Shown: positions 25,388-34,591, numbered from the stretch's first letter. The stretch: DNA of 64,000 bases from Streptohalobacillus salinus (GCF_003201605.1 NZ_QJJR01000001.1:186001-250000), one strand, 5' to 3'. Notes: generated by a model not told the origin, from the letters alone. A program made the numbers and translations.

Positions 25388-26242
25388 TTAAAGTTGGTTT
25401 TGGAAAAAGATTGCAATTGTTCCAGGGCCAGAGTGTGCCCCGACCGCGGAACCAACCATGCGAATGACGACCTCTTTAACGCCGAATCTCGTTTTGAAAA
25501 TTTCTGCCAGCTCTAAAGCAACATCTTCAACGTCACCATGGCTGATTCCGACGGTTTGGCCAGTTAAATCAGTGGCACGTTCTTCGACAATGTCAAAAAT
25601 ACGATTGTAGGCTTTTTTGGTACCACGTATTTTTTCTAATGGAATCAATTTACCATCATCAACGTGTAGGATCGGTTTGATTTTAAGTAATGTGCCCATA
25701 AATGCTGCGGTTTTACTAACCCGTCCCCCCCGATAAAGGTACTCTAGATCATCAACGGTAAAGATATGCTCCATATGTTCAGCATAATAGGTGCTTTTTG
25801 CCGTGATGGCTGCTAATGACAAACCTTCTTGGGCTAGCTCGGCTGCTTTTTTCACAACGAGACCATAACCAAGTGAAGCACATAATGTATCGACAATTTC
25901 AATTTTTGTCTCAGGGTATTTCTCAAGCACCACGTCTCTTGCGATTATTGCGGACTGATAGGTACCCGATAGTTCTGATGAGAAAGCTAAATACAAAGCC
26001 TCTTTACCCGCTGCAGCGACTTTCATAAACGCATCCTCAAAGTCTTGAGGTGTTACTTGAGACGTTTTAGGGCTCGCTCCCTCGCGCATCCGGTCATACA
26101 TTGTCTTTGCCTCTAAATTTTGTCCATCTTTGTAGTCATTTCCATCAAGTTGAACGGTTAAACTAACTCGAATAAGATCAAGCGCTTCAATATCAGCAGT
26201 TGCTAAATCTGAAGCTGAATCACAAATGATTTGTACTGTCAT
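25388..26242 (-). CDS. degV: DegV-family fatty-acid-binding protein (YitS-like)
   Basis: 284 residues; ATG 26242 is preceded by AAAGGAC, and an in-frame TTG at 26260 lies over that site. DegV/FakB proteins bind a fatty acid and present it to FakA kinase for phospholipid synthesis. Family signatures: IICDSASDLA at the N-terminus, SPKTSQVTPQDF, SSELSGTYQSA and YRGGRVSKTAAFMG. Its position beside yitT suggests the YitS orthologue of B. subtilis. Which fatty acid it carries cannot be read from sequence. Confidence 0.9.
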   Translation of the reverse strand: MTVQIICDSASDLATADIEALDLIRVSLTVQLDGNDYKDGQNLEAKTMYDRMREGASPKTSQVTPQDFEDAFMKVAAAGKEALYLAFSSELSGTYQSAIIARDVVLEKYPETKIEIVDTLCASLGYGLVVKKAAELAQEGLSLAAITAKSTYYAEHMEHIFTVDDLEYLYRGGRVSKTAAFMGTLLKIKPILHVDDGKLIPLEKIRGTKKAYNRIFDIVEERATDLTGQTVGISHGDVEDVALELAEIFKTRFGVKEVVIRMVGSAVGAHSGPGTIAIFFQNQL

Positions 26243-26445
26243 ATATAATCGTCCTTTCAAGCAAGAATTTTTAAAAATAAACGGTTAGGATTGCATATTG
26301 CTACTTCCTAGTTTATAGTTACTTGATGTGTACGTCAAAAGATATTTTGATGTTTTTGCATTTCGGGCATAACTTATCGGCATTCTGGGTATCGATAATT
26401 ATGTGACCGACGTGTTCGGATGAAATTTGTTTGGAGGTGTTTTAC

Positions 26446-27294
26446 GTGTTTATTTTTGAAGCTAAGCGGATCGTAATTGTTATTATTGGTGCAATCATTA
26501 ATGCAGTTGCGTTAAACTTCTTCTTCATTAGTGCGGATGTTTATGCGAGTGGTTTTACCGGGGTAGCGCAGCTACTCTCAACAGTATTTAGTGTCTATCT
26601 AAGTATTGATTTTATTTCAACGGGTATTTGGCTTTTGCTCATAAACATTCCCGTATTTTTACTGGGGTGGTTTAAAGTAGGACGACATTTTACCCTTTAT
26701 AGTATGTTGTCGGTCGGGGTGTCTACCTTCTTCTTAGAAGTGATCCCTGTTTATAGTTTTTCGGATGACATCATGTTAAACGCTGTTTTCGGCGGGGTGC
26801 TTGGTGGCTTTGGTGTCGGGATCACTTTAAAATGGGGGGCTTCTACTGGGGGCTCTGATATTTTAGCGATGGTACTTTCCCGAATGAAAGATAAACCAAT
26901 TGGGACGTATTTAATGATTGTTAATGGTGTAATTATCTTCTTCGCAGGGCTATTGAATGAGCCTGAAAATGCGTTGTATACACTACTTGCCTTATACGTA
27001 TCAACACGTATTATTGACGGGGTGCACACACGGCATGAGAAAGTTACGGCTATGATTGTCACGAAAAAAACAGAAGAACTTTCAGATGCAATTCACCAAA
27101 AAGTGGTCCGCGGGATTACGATTTTGCCTGCCCGTGGTGCTTATACGAAAGAAGATAAGTCGATGCTCGTTGTTGTTATCACCCGTTATGAATTGTATGA
27201 TTTAGAGCGGATTATTCATGAGGTAGACCCAGAAGCCTTTACGAATATAGTGCAAACAGCAGGTGTGTTCGGATTCTTCCGGCGTGAACAATAA
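26446..27294 (+). CDS. yitT: YitT-family membrane protein
   Basis: 282 residues from GTG 26446, with GGAGGTG 7 bases upstream. Five to six hydrophobic helices fill the first ~190 residues (IVIVIIGAIINAVALNFFF, GVGITLKWGASTGGSDILA), followed by a soluble DUF2179 domain (HEKVTAMIVTKK...RGAYTKEDKSMLVVVI). The family is widespread in Firmicutes; its transport or other function is not established. Divergent from degV with ~200 bases between, as in the yitS-yitT arrangement of B. subtilis. Confidence 0.88.
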   Translation: MFIFEAKRIVIVIIGAIINAVALNFFFISADVYASGFTGVAQLLSTVFSVYLSIDFISTGIWLLLINIPVFLLGWFKVGRHFTLYSMLSVGVSTFFLEVIPVYSFSDDIMLNAVFGGVLGGFGVGITLKWGASTGGSDILAMVLSRMKDKPIGTYLMIVNGVIIFFAGLLNEPENALYTLLALYVSTRIIDGVHTRHEKVTAMIVTKKTEELSDAIHQKVVRGITILPARGAYTKEDKSMLVVVITRYELYDLERIIHEVDPEAFTNIVQTAGVFGFFRREQ

Positions 27295-27383
27295 TTGGGA
27301 AAAGTGTAAAACCGCCACCTGTTGTCGGAGGCCGTGCAAAAGTTGTCGGTTTCAATCATTTCTGTTCATGTTACACTAGGGAT

Positions 27384-27499
27384 GTAGAAAACGTGTCATC
27401 AGACACATATGAACATTACCATCCCTAATGCATATTTCGACAATCCGGTAATGGGAATCCAAAAAAGCTCATGACTTTTCATAAGTCAGGGCTTTTTTT
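27384..27499 (+). ncRNA. Candidate small RNA or leader RNA upstream of comP-like gene
   Basis: The 274 bases between yitT and the kinase gene are rich in complementarity: TAGGGATG (27377) / CATCCCTA (27420), TGTTCAT (27363) / ATGAACA (27409), GTGTC/GACAC (27393/27402) and CATTACC (27414) / GGTAATG (27447). A TGT-TACACT extended -10 lies at 27369-27377 and a terminator ends at 27499. This could be a ~115-nt independent RNA, an attenuator, or simply the yitT 3' UTR. It resembles no riboswitch class I recognise. Confidence 0.35.
27466..27499 (+). terminator. Terminator between yitT and comP-like gene
   Basis: AGCTCATGACTT / AAGTCAGGGCT stem with a bulged A, followed by seven T. Confidence 0.85.
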
Positions 27500-27500
27500 C

Positions 27501-27509
27501 ATGTATAAT
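27501..27509 (+). promoter_or_regulatory. Extended -10 promoter of the comP-like gene
   Basis: ATG-TATAAT, a TG-extended consensus -10 box immediately after the terminator, with no recognisable -35. It would start transcription ~50 bases before the kinase start. Confidence 0.55.
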
Positions 27510-27568
27510 AAAAAATGTGGTCAAATTAAGTGTTCGCCAAAAACAAGAAAAATCAGGATGTGAGTAAA

Positions 27569-29875
27569 ATGAATCCAAGCTTAGAGTCTTTTAATTATAA
27601 GACAAGAATCATCATGCTCGTTATTATCGCTACACTCTTACAAGGTTATTTCTTTATTCAAAATCTGGAACCTTTTATCGGAATTGAGTTAAATCCTACA
27701 GGCGGTAATCAATTTGAAATTGAGCAATTGCATCGGTTAGGTTGGGGGAAAGCAAATAATTTAATTGAAGGAGATCGGGTTGTTTACATCGATGGTGAGC
27801 CGACGGGTGAACACTGGTCAGTGATTGAACAAATGCGGATTGAAGACGCTGAGGAACTTTTAGTAAGACGTAGTGGGAGACTGATAAGTTTTCCTGTTGA
27901 CTATCGCTCAGAACTATTTACGCAATATTTCTTTTATTTAATTTTGCCGTTATTATTTTTTATCTTCATTTTAATTTTTACTTACTTTATCTTTCAAAGG
28001 GAAGACTATCAGAAAAGCAAATTATTAATCATTACAATGGGACTAATGGTTAGTTTAGCTTATAGTTCGACGGGCCTCCAAATAAAGATGCATGATTTTG
28101 CCACGTCAATTTTAACCGTTGTGTTCTTGCTATCACCGAGTGTATTTTACCATTTTCTTTATCACTTTTTTAAAGAACGTAAAAAAGTCTGGTTCCGAAA
28201 AGGTTCAATTTATCTTATTTACGGCCTGAGCATCGCTGGGATCTATCAAGCAAACACCTACGCAAAAGAAGTAAGGTTGGATTATGTGATCTTACCCATT
28301 TTTGTGGCGATCTTAGCAATTGTCTTCTTTCAGATGGTTCGAGGGTTATTTTATTTAAAGCAACATGATAGTTTTGATTCCTTACTTGGTTTTATTTTAG
28401 CCATAGGTTTTGCGGTTGCGCCATTTGTGACCCTTTACATCATTCCATTTTTATTAACTGGAATGGCTTTGATGCCATTTGAGTACGTTAATATTTTCTT
28501 GTTTTTTATTCCGTTTGGTTTCTTATATATGATTTTATCTGAGCAATTATATTTATTACGATTCCAAATTAAAAAGTTGCCCTACTATTTAATCCTATCA
28601 AGTGCCCTGGCGATATCAATCACACTTGTGAATTTTATCCTTTTAGATCATTCACCTGAGTTTAGTCAGCTGTTTAGTTTGTTTTTTTATACCTTAATGG
28701 TTATTATTGGTCTTTTCTTTGTGAAGAAGCAGTTGGATCACTATTTTAGGCCGCAATTGTTTGTATCTGAAGAGGCTTACCAAGCAAGCTTATTCCGTTT
28801 TAGTGAAATCTTACGTCAGAAACAATCACGAAAAGATATTTTGCAGGCTTTTCTGCGCGAAGTAAGAGAAGTGTTACCACTTGAACATTACAAATTAATT
28901 CGTCTAAAAGATATGTTAGTACCAACGGTCACTTACAGTGAATTACCCGAGCGCTATACGCCCTTTTTACGACGTTATCAACACCAACGCTTCTTTATTG
29001 GTCGTTTGATTGGTCGACATGGACTATTCGCTATGCCAATCAACAATTATAAAGCAGAGCTTTATATTTTGTTCTTTCAAACAGAAGAAAACGAATTATC
29101 AAAGGAACAAGTTGATTATCTCTCAAGTCTTGTCCAATTTGCCAATATCGCATTAGAAAACCGAATGCGGATTGATGACTTATTAGATGAGTTGGAAATG
29201 GCGAAACAATCTGATAATATGGAATGGTTATCGCGGTTGTTGTTTCATTGGTCTGAAAATGAACGTCAACGCCTCGCGAGTGATATTCATGATACGTTTT
29301 TGCAAGATTTGATCGTTATGAAGCGTCAGCTTGAACGTTTTAGTAATCAGCCAACGAAGATCAGTTCAAAGGAAGTTAATCAATTAGAAGAAAGTGTGCA
29401 AGATATTATTTATGAGATTAGAGAGACCTGTCGGTCGCTATATCCAACAATTCTTGATGAAGTCGGTTTTGTCGAAGCTATTAAGGAACTTACAGATAAA
29501 TTCTCTTTTCAAAGCAACAGTAAGCTTACCTTTGAGACGAACATAAGGGGTGAGTATCAGCAGACACAAGCGTTTCAGTTGACGCTTTACCGGATTATCC
29601 AGGAATGGTTATCCAATGCTTATAAACACGCAGAAGCAACCCGTGTCACCATTCGTTTGCGCGATCTCGATGACCGGGTATTGATGCAGTATGAAGATAA
29701 TGGCCAAGGGATGAAAGAAACGAGTTGGACCGAACCAGGCGATCAAATGGGCTTGCTTTCAATTAAAGAACGTGTCAAAAGTTTAAATGGCACCATTAAA
29801 TTTAACTCAGAATTAGGTGAAGGCACACGGATGGAAATTGTCCTGCCTTACCACGGAGAAATGGAAGTGATGTAA
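27569..29875 (+). CDS. ComP-like sensor histidine kinase with N-terminal PDZ-like domain
   Basis: 768 residues from ATG 27569 (AGGATGTGAG upstream; an earlier in-frame GTG at 27530 has no ribosome site). TM1 ~14-31, an outside PDZ-like segment ~36-113 (FEIEQLHRLGWGKANNLIEGDRVVYIDGEP), then about seven more helices to ~400, a GAF-like linker, and a HisKA_3 domain with His574 in ASDIHDTFLQD, then HATPase (EWLSNAYKHA, DNGQGM). This domain order and the motif wording match B. subtilis ComP, the ComX pheromone receptor. The response regulator gene follows with no gap. No comQ or comX gene lies upstream, so the signal is unknown. Confidence 0.85.
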   Translation: MNPSLESFNYKTRIIMLVIIATLLQGYFFIQNLEPFIGIELNPTGGNQFEIEQLHRLGWGKANNLIEGDRVVYIDGEPTGEHWSVIEQMRIEDAEELLVRRSGRLISFPVDYRSELFTQYFFYLILPLLFFIFILIFTYFIFQREDYQKSKLLIITMGLMVSLAYSSTGLQIKMHDFATSILTVVFLLSPSVFYHFLYHFFKERKKVWFRKGSIYLIYGLSIAGIYQANTYAKEVRLDYVILPIFVAILAIVFFQMVRGLFYLKQHDSFDSLLGFILAIGFAVAPFVTLYIIPFLLTGMALMPFEYVNIFLFFIPFGFLYMILSEQLYLLRFQIKKLPYYLILSSALAISITLVNFILLDHSPEFSQLFSLFFYTLMVIIGLFFVKKQLDHYFRPQLFVSEEAYQASLFRFSEILRQKQSRKDILQAFLREVREVLPLEHYKLIRLKDMLVPTVTYSELPERYTPFLRRYQHQRFFIGRLIGRHGLFAMPINNYKAELYILFFQTEENELSKEQVDYLSSLVQFANIALENRMRIDDLLDELEMAKQSDNMEWLSRLLFHWSENERQRLASDIHDTFLQDLIVMKRQLERFSNQPTKISSKEVNQLEESVQDIIYEIRETCRSLYPTILDEVGFVEAIKELTDKFSFQSNSKLTFETNIRGEYQQTQAFQLTLYRIIQEWLSNAYKHAEATRVTIRLRDLDDRVLMQYEDNGQGMKETSWTEPGDQMGLLSIKERVKSLNGTIKFNSELGEGTRMEIVLPYHGEMEVM

Positions 29876-30523
29876 GTGTATCGTATTTTATTGATTGATG
29901 ATCACGCAATTGTTGGTGAAGGCACAAAACGGGTTTTGGAAGATGAACCTGATTTTTACTGTGACTATGTATCGACAGGTGAAGAAGCGTTAAAGCGCTT
30001 GACTGATAATCCTTATGACTTATATATTGTTGACTTAAATATGCCAGAGATAAATGGGATCGAACTGACACAAAAGATTAAAGCACAAGAAGCTGATGCT
30101 AAAATTGTTATTTACACAGGTTATGATACAACCACCTACTTCAATAAACTGATTCAGCTCGGTGTGGTTGGTTTCTTGAGTAAAACATTTACGAATGCAC
30201 AATTAGTTGCGGCTGTTTATGCAGCCGTGAATGATTTAGCAGTAATTCCAGAAGATTGGCTCGATCAATTGAGTCGAATGAATCGAGATGTCCAATTGGA
30301 AACCGGTAGACAGGTACAACTTACAGCAATTGAGCATGAGGTATTGGTTAAGGTTGGTCGAGGTTTGACGAATGATCAAATTTCTCTTCAGATGTCGGTG
30401 AGTCGCCGTACAGTTGAACGTTATCTAACTAAAATTTTTCAAAAGTTAAATGTCACCTCGCGTGCAGATGCAATTTCTGTGAGTAAAGATTTAGGTCTAA
30501 TCGCTGAATTTGAGTTGAAATAA
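29876..30523 (+). CDS. ComA-like NarL/LuxR-type response regulator
   Basis: 215 residues. Start GTG at 29876 directly abuts the kinase TAA; a GGAAGTGA site lies in the kinase 3' end. Receiver domain 1-120 with the acidic pair IDDH, phospho-acceptor Asp53 in IVDLNMPE, the IVIYTGYD strand shared with ComA, and Lys in SKTF. LuxR-type helix-turn-helix ~150-210 (LTNDQISLQMSVSRRTVERYLTKIFQKL). It should be phosphorylated by the adjacent kinase and act on promoters not identifiable here. ComA-like by similarity and operon; not proven orthologous. Confidence 0.88.
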   Translation: MYRILLIDDHAIVGEGTKRVLEDEPDFYCDYVSTGEEALKRLTDNPYDLYIVDLNMPEINGIELTQKIKAQEADAKIVIYTGYDTTTYFNKLIQLGVVGFLSKTFTNAQLVAAVYAAVNDLAVIPEDWLDQLSRMNRDVQLETGRQVQLTAIEHEVLVKVGRGLTNDQISLQMSVSRRTVERYLTKIFQKLNVTSRADAISVSKDLGLIAEFELK

Positions 30524-30532
30524 GCCATTTCA

Positions 30533-30592
30533 AAAAAACCTTATATTTAGATAGGTAGCTGTTGATGTACCTATTAAATATAAGGTTTTTTC
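30533..30592. terminator. Long bidirectional terminator after the comA-like gene
   Basis: AAAAAACCTTATATTTA...TAAATATAAGGTTTTTT plus inner ATAGGTA/TACCTAT: about 24 base pairs interrupted by one mismatch, with T-runs on both strands. Confidence 0.9.
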
Positions 30593-30623
30593 TCGTCAAG
30601 GCAAGTTTCCCGTGGTGCGCAGA

Positions 30624-30887
30624 TTAATACCCATGTGCTTCGATGGTTTCAATTACTTTTTCTTTTAGTAACGACCAATCTGCACTCGGTTTTTTAATGA
30701 TTGTAATAAAATGTTGGTAACCAAATACGTTATCGACCCCAGCAATATCTAGGCAATCATTTAAGACAGGGTAATCGCTAGTTTCTCCTTGAAAGAGCGG
30801 GTAGCTTTGTTCACCTTTAAATAGTTGTTTATTCGCAGTGAATTTCATTGCATTTGGGTTTGGTGTGCGTTCAACAAGAATGCTCAT
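30624..30887 (-). CDS. Nfu/NifU N-terminal domain protein
   Basis: 87 residues; ATG 30887 has AAGGAGG 9 bases upstream. Contains the whole Nfu_N fold: ERTPNPNAMKFTANK, FKGEQSYPLF, and DIAGVDNVFGYQHFITIIK. In eukaryotic and proteobacterial Nfu proteins this domain sits before an Fe-S scaffold domain with CxxC; here it stands alone with a single Cys that is not in a CxxC motif, so it cannot itself be an Nfu scaffold. Stand-alone forms occur in Bacillaceae (YitM/YutM-like small proteins); role unknown. Confidence 0.82.
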   Translation of the reverse strand: MSILVERTPNPNAMKFTANKQLFKGEQSYPLFQGETSDYPVLNDCLDIAGVDNVFGYQHFITIIKKPSADWSLLKEKVIETIEAHGY

Positions 30888-31061
30888 ATAGTCAACCTCC
30901 TTAATCATTAGCAGTTCGTATTCAATAGTTTAACAAATAAGTTTAATAACTGAAAGTAAATAGTCGAATTGATACTCGCATAATCAAAGCGCTTATATTA
31001 GAATGGACGGTGGACCTAATTTTTTCGGCGTATATACCTCTAGGTCAAAGGAGCAAACAAA

Positions 31062-32627
31062 ATGGATTTAAAGCATGTTTTTATTTTACGTCAACATGAG
31101 AAAAAACAACAATTTAAACGTGAAGAAACCATCACGCGCGATAAACTGATGCATTGGTTAGAGGAAATTAAAGAAGCGACCATTCATATAGAATTAAAAA
31201 ACGTCGGGGCAATGGCTAATCAGTTGCTCTGGAAATTAAACAATGATCATAAGCAGTTGTACCGTGAAGATGAATGGAGTCGCTTAATGCACCCATTATT
31301 TATCATCCTTCAACAAGAAGGCGATACACCGATTGAAGAAATAAAGGACGGTACGGTGCTGTTGTTTAATGATAATTTGGCATCACTTAATCACTGTAAA
31401 GCAATGATCGAAGATTTGGGCTATACCATTAATGTTGCGACAACGCGTCAGCAACTCATCAAACGATTCTATGACCGTAAACCTGATATACTTATGCTTG
31501 ATGCCTCAACGGATGTGAATTTAACACATCAACTCGTTAAGCGCTTACGAGAACGGGCGACAGAAGCTTTTATTCCCATTGTTATTTTTTATGATACGAT
31601 GATGGATGAAGACAAGCAACAATTTTATGATGAAGATGTGAATGATATTTTATCACATGATGTGAGTGCACCGTTACTTGATCGCTTTATTGAGAACCGC
31701 TTACGCTATCGGCGCTTTTTACAATCGAATAGTTTCATTGATGAACTAACAAAAGCTTATAATCGTTCCTATCTCGATAAAATTTGGTGGGATTTAACGC
31801 GTGCATATCATCACTCAGAGCAACCCTTTAGCTTGGCACTGATTGATTTGGATCACTTCAAAACAATTAATGATACGTATGGACATAACGTGGGTGATGA
31901 TGTGTTGGTGCGCTTTTCATCATTATTTTTTGAAATGAAGCGCCCGGAAGACTATTTTATTCGCTATGGTGGTGAGGAGTTTATTATGTTGCTGCCACAA
32001 ATGAACCGGCAAGAAGCAGTTCAATATATGGATGAAATCAGGGAGCGTTTTGAAGCGATCGCATTTCATGCGAGGCAGGATACCTTTCAAGTTACCTTTA
32101 CTGTTGGTTTAGACGCCTATCAAGGCAAAGCAGATACATTACAAGATTTAACTGAACGAGCCGACAAGGCGCTTTATTTAGGGAAAGAAGCAGGACGAAA
32201 TCAAGTCTATAGTTATCAAGAAGATTTGCGTTCAGAAAAACGAAACGTAATTCAACTTGCCTTGGTAGACGATGACGCTTTTATGCGTAGTTATTTAACA
32301 GATCGCTTAAAAACGTTAGCACTTTCAGAGTTTGCCGTCGAAGTCACTGCCTATCCTGATGCAGAAACGTTTTTAACGTCAAATTGGTTAACGCATGAAG
32401 GGAAAAAATTACTGATTTTGGACTTGATTTTACCAGGACTTTCCGGGATTGAATTATTGGAAGAAATTGAAATGCAATTACAAGAAGACCGCTTTAATTG
32501 TCTTATGATCACGGGGCAACAAAAGTCTAAAGAAGTTATTAAAGGGCTAGAACGAGGAGCAAGTGATTACATGATTAAACCGTTTGATTTTAACCAATTG
32601 GTGAATCATATTATCCCACTCCTATAA
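31062..32627 (+). CDS. REC-GGDEF-REC diguanylate cyclase
   Basis: 521 residues; ATG 31062 after AAAGGAG. Residues ~1-95 are helical and unassigned. A first receiver-like domain (~98-215) keeps a candidate Asp147 but lacks the N-terminal acidic pair and conserved Lys, so it is probably degenerate. A GGDEF domain (~225-385) has the active-site motif GGEEF at 303-307. A second receiver (~395-521) is intact: VDDDAF, Asp454 in LILDLILPG, and Lys in MIKPFDF. A phosphorylated receiver at the C-terminus controlling a cyclase in front of it is an uncommon order. No kinase is adjacent; the ComP-like kinase is 1.2 kb away. Confidence 0.9.
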   Translation: MDLKHVFILRQHEKKQQFKREETITRDKLMHWLEEIKEATIHIELKNVGAMANQLLWKLNNDHKQLYREDEWSRLMHPLFIILQQEGDTPIEEIKDGTVLLFNDNLASLNHCKAMIEDLGYTINVATTRQQLIKRFYDRKPDILMLDASTDVNLTHQLVKRLRERATEAFIPIVIFYDTMMDEDKQQFYDEDVNDILSHDVSAPLLDRFIENRLRYRRFLQSNSFIDELTKAYNRSYLDKIWWDLTRAYHHSEQPFSLALIDLDHFKTINDTYGHNVGDDVLVRFSSLFFEMKRPEDYFIRYGGEEFIMLLPQMNRQEAVQYMDEIRERFEAIAFHARQDTFQVTFTVGLDAYQGKADTLQDLTERADKALYLGKEAGRNQVYSYQEDLRSEKRNVIQLALVDDDAFMRSYLTDRLKTLALSEFAVEVTAYPDAETFLTSNWLTHEGKKLLILDLILPGLSGIELLEEIEMQLQEDRFNCLMITGQQKSKEVIKGLERGASDYMIKPFDFNQLVNHIIPLL

Positions 32628-32705
32628 ATGATGCAAGTCATGTTTCGTTTTTGTCCAAAAGGATACGGAAGTGAATGAAGGGTAAACCTCATTAAGATCA
32701 TCAAC

Positions 32706-32749
32706 AAACACGGCATCATCACTTAGTGATGATGCCGTGTTTACGTTTT
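32706..32749 (+). terminator. Terminator after the REC-GGDEF-REC gene
   Basis: Perfect 17-base stem AAACACGGCATCATCAC / GTGATGATGCCGTGTTT with a TTA loop, then a T-run. Confidence 0.9.
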
Positions 32750-32845
32750 TAATCCGATTAATTAGATAATGACTACAGATCACTCTGTATATGACGTTCA
32801 ACGGATAGATTGATAGAACGTGCATAAAAGCGTGTCCGAAAATGA

Positions 32846-33676
32846 TCAATGGGTTTGTTTGATATTAAAATAGCGTGCCAAGTAGTCGCCAACGCCATCT
32901 TCATCATTTGTAACCGTTACATCATTAACAACGTGATCCAAATCGCTAATCCCATTACCCATTTTCACCCCAATGCCCGCATAATCTAGCATTTCAAGGT
33001 CGTTATCTTCGTCACCGAACGCCATGACTTGTGCTTGGTCAACATGGTAATAGTGCGCAATGCGTTTTAAACCTACCGATTTGTTCATGCCTTTACGAAC
33101 AATTTCAATCATGTTCCAAGGTGCGCCCCATTTTCGATGCTCAATCACTTCAGCATGATCGCGATCTAAACTTTCACGTAATTCATCAATGTGATGATCC
33201 CGTGGGTGAATCAGCAATGACGTCGGATCAGATTTTAACTGATTTTTCAAGCTGCCAATCGTAATTGGATCATCTTCCTTTTCGGTATGAAGGATTTTCA
33301 TCAAACGTTCATCATAACGGTCAAGATAAATATCATCAAGGACCTCAGCCATCATGTTGTTTACTTCAAAGTCATAACAGGTTTGAACGATTTTTTTAGC
33401 TGATCTAAGCGATAAGGGCGAATGCAGCGCCCGCCAATTCTTATCGGTTGGATGATGCATATAAGCCCCGTTAAAGTTTACCATCGGTGTATTAAGCTTG
33501 AGTTGATGATAGTAATCAATGCTCGCACGATGGGGGCGTCCTGTTGCAATGACAACGATGTGTCCTTGATCACGAACAGCTTGAATGATCTGACGGTTTT
33601 TTTCTGAGATTGTTTGTGTACTCGATAAAAGGGTTCCATCTAAATCTAGTGCAATTAAGTGTTGTTTCTTGGTCAT
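32846..33676 (-). CDS. yitU: Cof-type HAD phosphatase (YitU-like)
   Basis: 276 residues; ATG 33676 is 6 bases after AGAGGTG, and an in-frame GTG at 33685 lies in that site. HAD motifs: LDLDGTLL (motif I), IATGRP (motif II), K in KGMNKSVGLKRI (motif III) and GDEDNDLEML (motif IV), with a C2B cap between. Position before yitV-yitW indicates B. subtilis YitU, one of several phosphatases able to act on the riboflavin precursor ArPP. Substrate range of this copy is inferred only. Divergent from yitV. Confidence 0.88.
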   Translation of the reverse strand: MTKKQHLIALDLDGTLLSSTQTISEKNRQIIQAVRDQGHIVVIATGRPHRASIDYYHQLKLNTPMVNFNGAYMHHPTDKNWRALHSPLSLRSAKKIVQTCYDFEVNNMMAEVLDDIYLDRYDERLMKILHTEKEDDPITIGSLKNQLKSDPTSLLIHPRDHHIDELRESLDRDHAEVIEHRKWGAPWNMIEIVRKGMNKSVGLKRIAHYYHVDQAQVMAFGDEDNDLEMLDYAGIGVKMGNGISDLDHVVNDVTVTNDEDGVGDYLARYFNIKQTH

Positions 33677-33754
33677 CTTTTTCACCTCTGTTTCTAAAAT
33701 CAGTTTAAAGAAAAAAGTGGACGTTGTAAAGTTAAGGATTTGTTAACTTAACTT

Positions 33755-33783
33755 TTGCATCATTCTTTCCTATCACGTATGAT
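33755..33783 (+). promoter_or_regulatory. Probable promoter of yitV
   Basis: TTGCAT, 17-base spacer, TATGAT. An inverted repeat AAGTTAA...TTAACTT lies just upstream (about 33729-33752) and could be an operator for either divergent gene. Confidence 0.55.
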
Positions 33784-33839
33784 ACAAAGTAAATGAAACA
33801 CGATTAGTGCAACAATAAGAATGGGTTAGGGGTGAAGAA

Positions 33840-34580
33840 ATGGTTTATGTAAAAGAACTTATGCTGGCTGGTAAACAAGTGCAATGCGTCGAACCTAAAG
33901 GGAAAGCGGATGTGCCATTACCAGTGATAATTTATCTGCACGGGATTGGTGGAACGGGACTAGATGAATTACATACCGCTTATTTATTAGCAAATGGTGG
34001 CTACCGTGTGATTTTACCGGATGCTCATCTACATAGTGATGACGACCGTATATCACGTGCCGAACAAAATTTACGTTTTTTTGAAATCATTGATCAAACG
34101 TCACAAACGATAAAAAGCTATTATGATGCACTTCTAGAAAAGCAGTGGATCTTAGACGATGCGTTTATGTTAGCAGGCACAAGTATGGGTGGGATAATCA
34201 CTGCCATTAGTCTGAAGCGATTTACGTTTGTTAAACAAGCAGCAATTTTAATGGGGACAGCTAAACTAACTGAATTCTTCAACTATACGTTAAGTCAATT
34301 AGAAACGTCTCCGTTAAGTGAAGCTGACTTTCATCAGCTCTTAATGCAGGTGGAGGCGCTCGATTTATCAAAGGATATCGACGTCCTAAACAACCGTAGA
34401 CTCTTTATTTGGCACGGTGAGCAAGATGACTATGTTCCCTATCATCTAACAGAGGCGTTTGTAGAACAACTAAAAGCAAGTGGCCAAACGAGTAATTTGA
34501 CTTACCTGACGACCCCAAATCATGGACATAAAGTGAATTTGGAAGCAAGACGTGCATGTGCAGCATTTTTTGATTGTTAA
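33840..34580 (+). CDS. yitV: Alpha/beta hydrolase, YitV-like esterase
   Basis: 246 residues; ATG 33840 after AGGGGTGAAG. Dienelactone-hydrolase/esterase-like fold with IIYLHGIGGTG oxyanion loop, nucleophile elbow GTSMGG (Ser), Asp in HGEQDDYVPY and His in TPNHGHKV. Cytoplasmic. B. subtilis YitV occupies the same place between yitU and yitW; its substrate is not known. 108 bases separate it from yitW, which has its own promoter. Confidence 0.87.
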   Translation: MVYVKELMLAGKQVQCVEPKGKADVPLPVIIYLHGIGGTGLDELHTAYLLANGGYRVILPDAHLHSDDDRISRAEQNLRFFEIIDQTSQTIKSYYDALLEKQWILDDAFMLAGTSMGGIITAISLKRFTFVKQAAILMGTAKLTEFFNYTLSQLETSPLSEADFHQLLMQVEALDLSKDIDVLNNRRLFIWHGEQDDYVPYHLTEAFVEQLKASGQTSNLTYLTTPNHGHKVNLEARRACAAFFDC

Positions 34581-34591
34581 TAGTTTAATAA

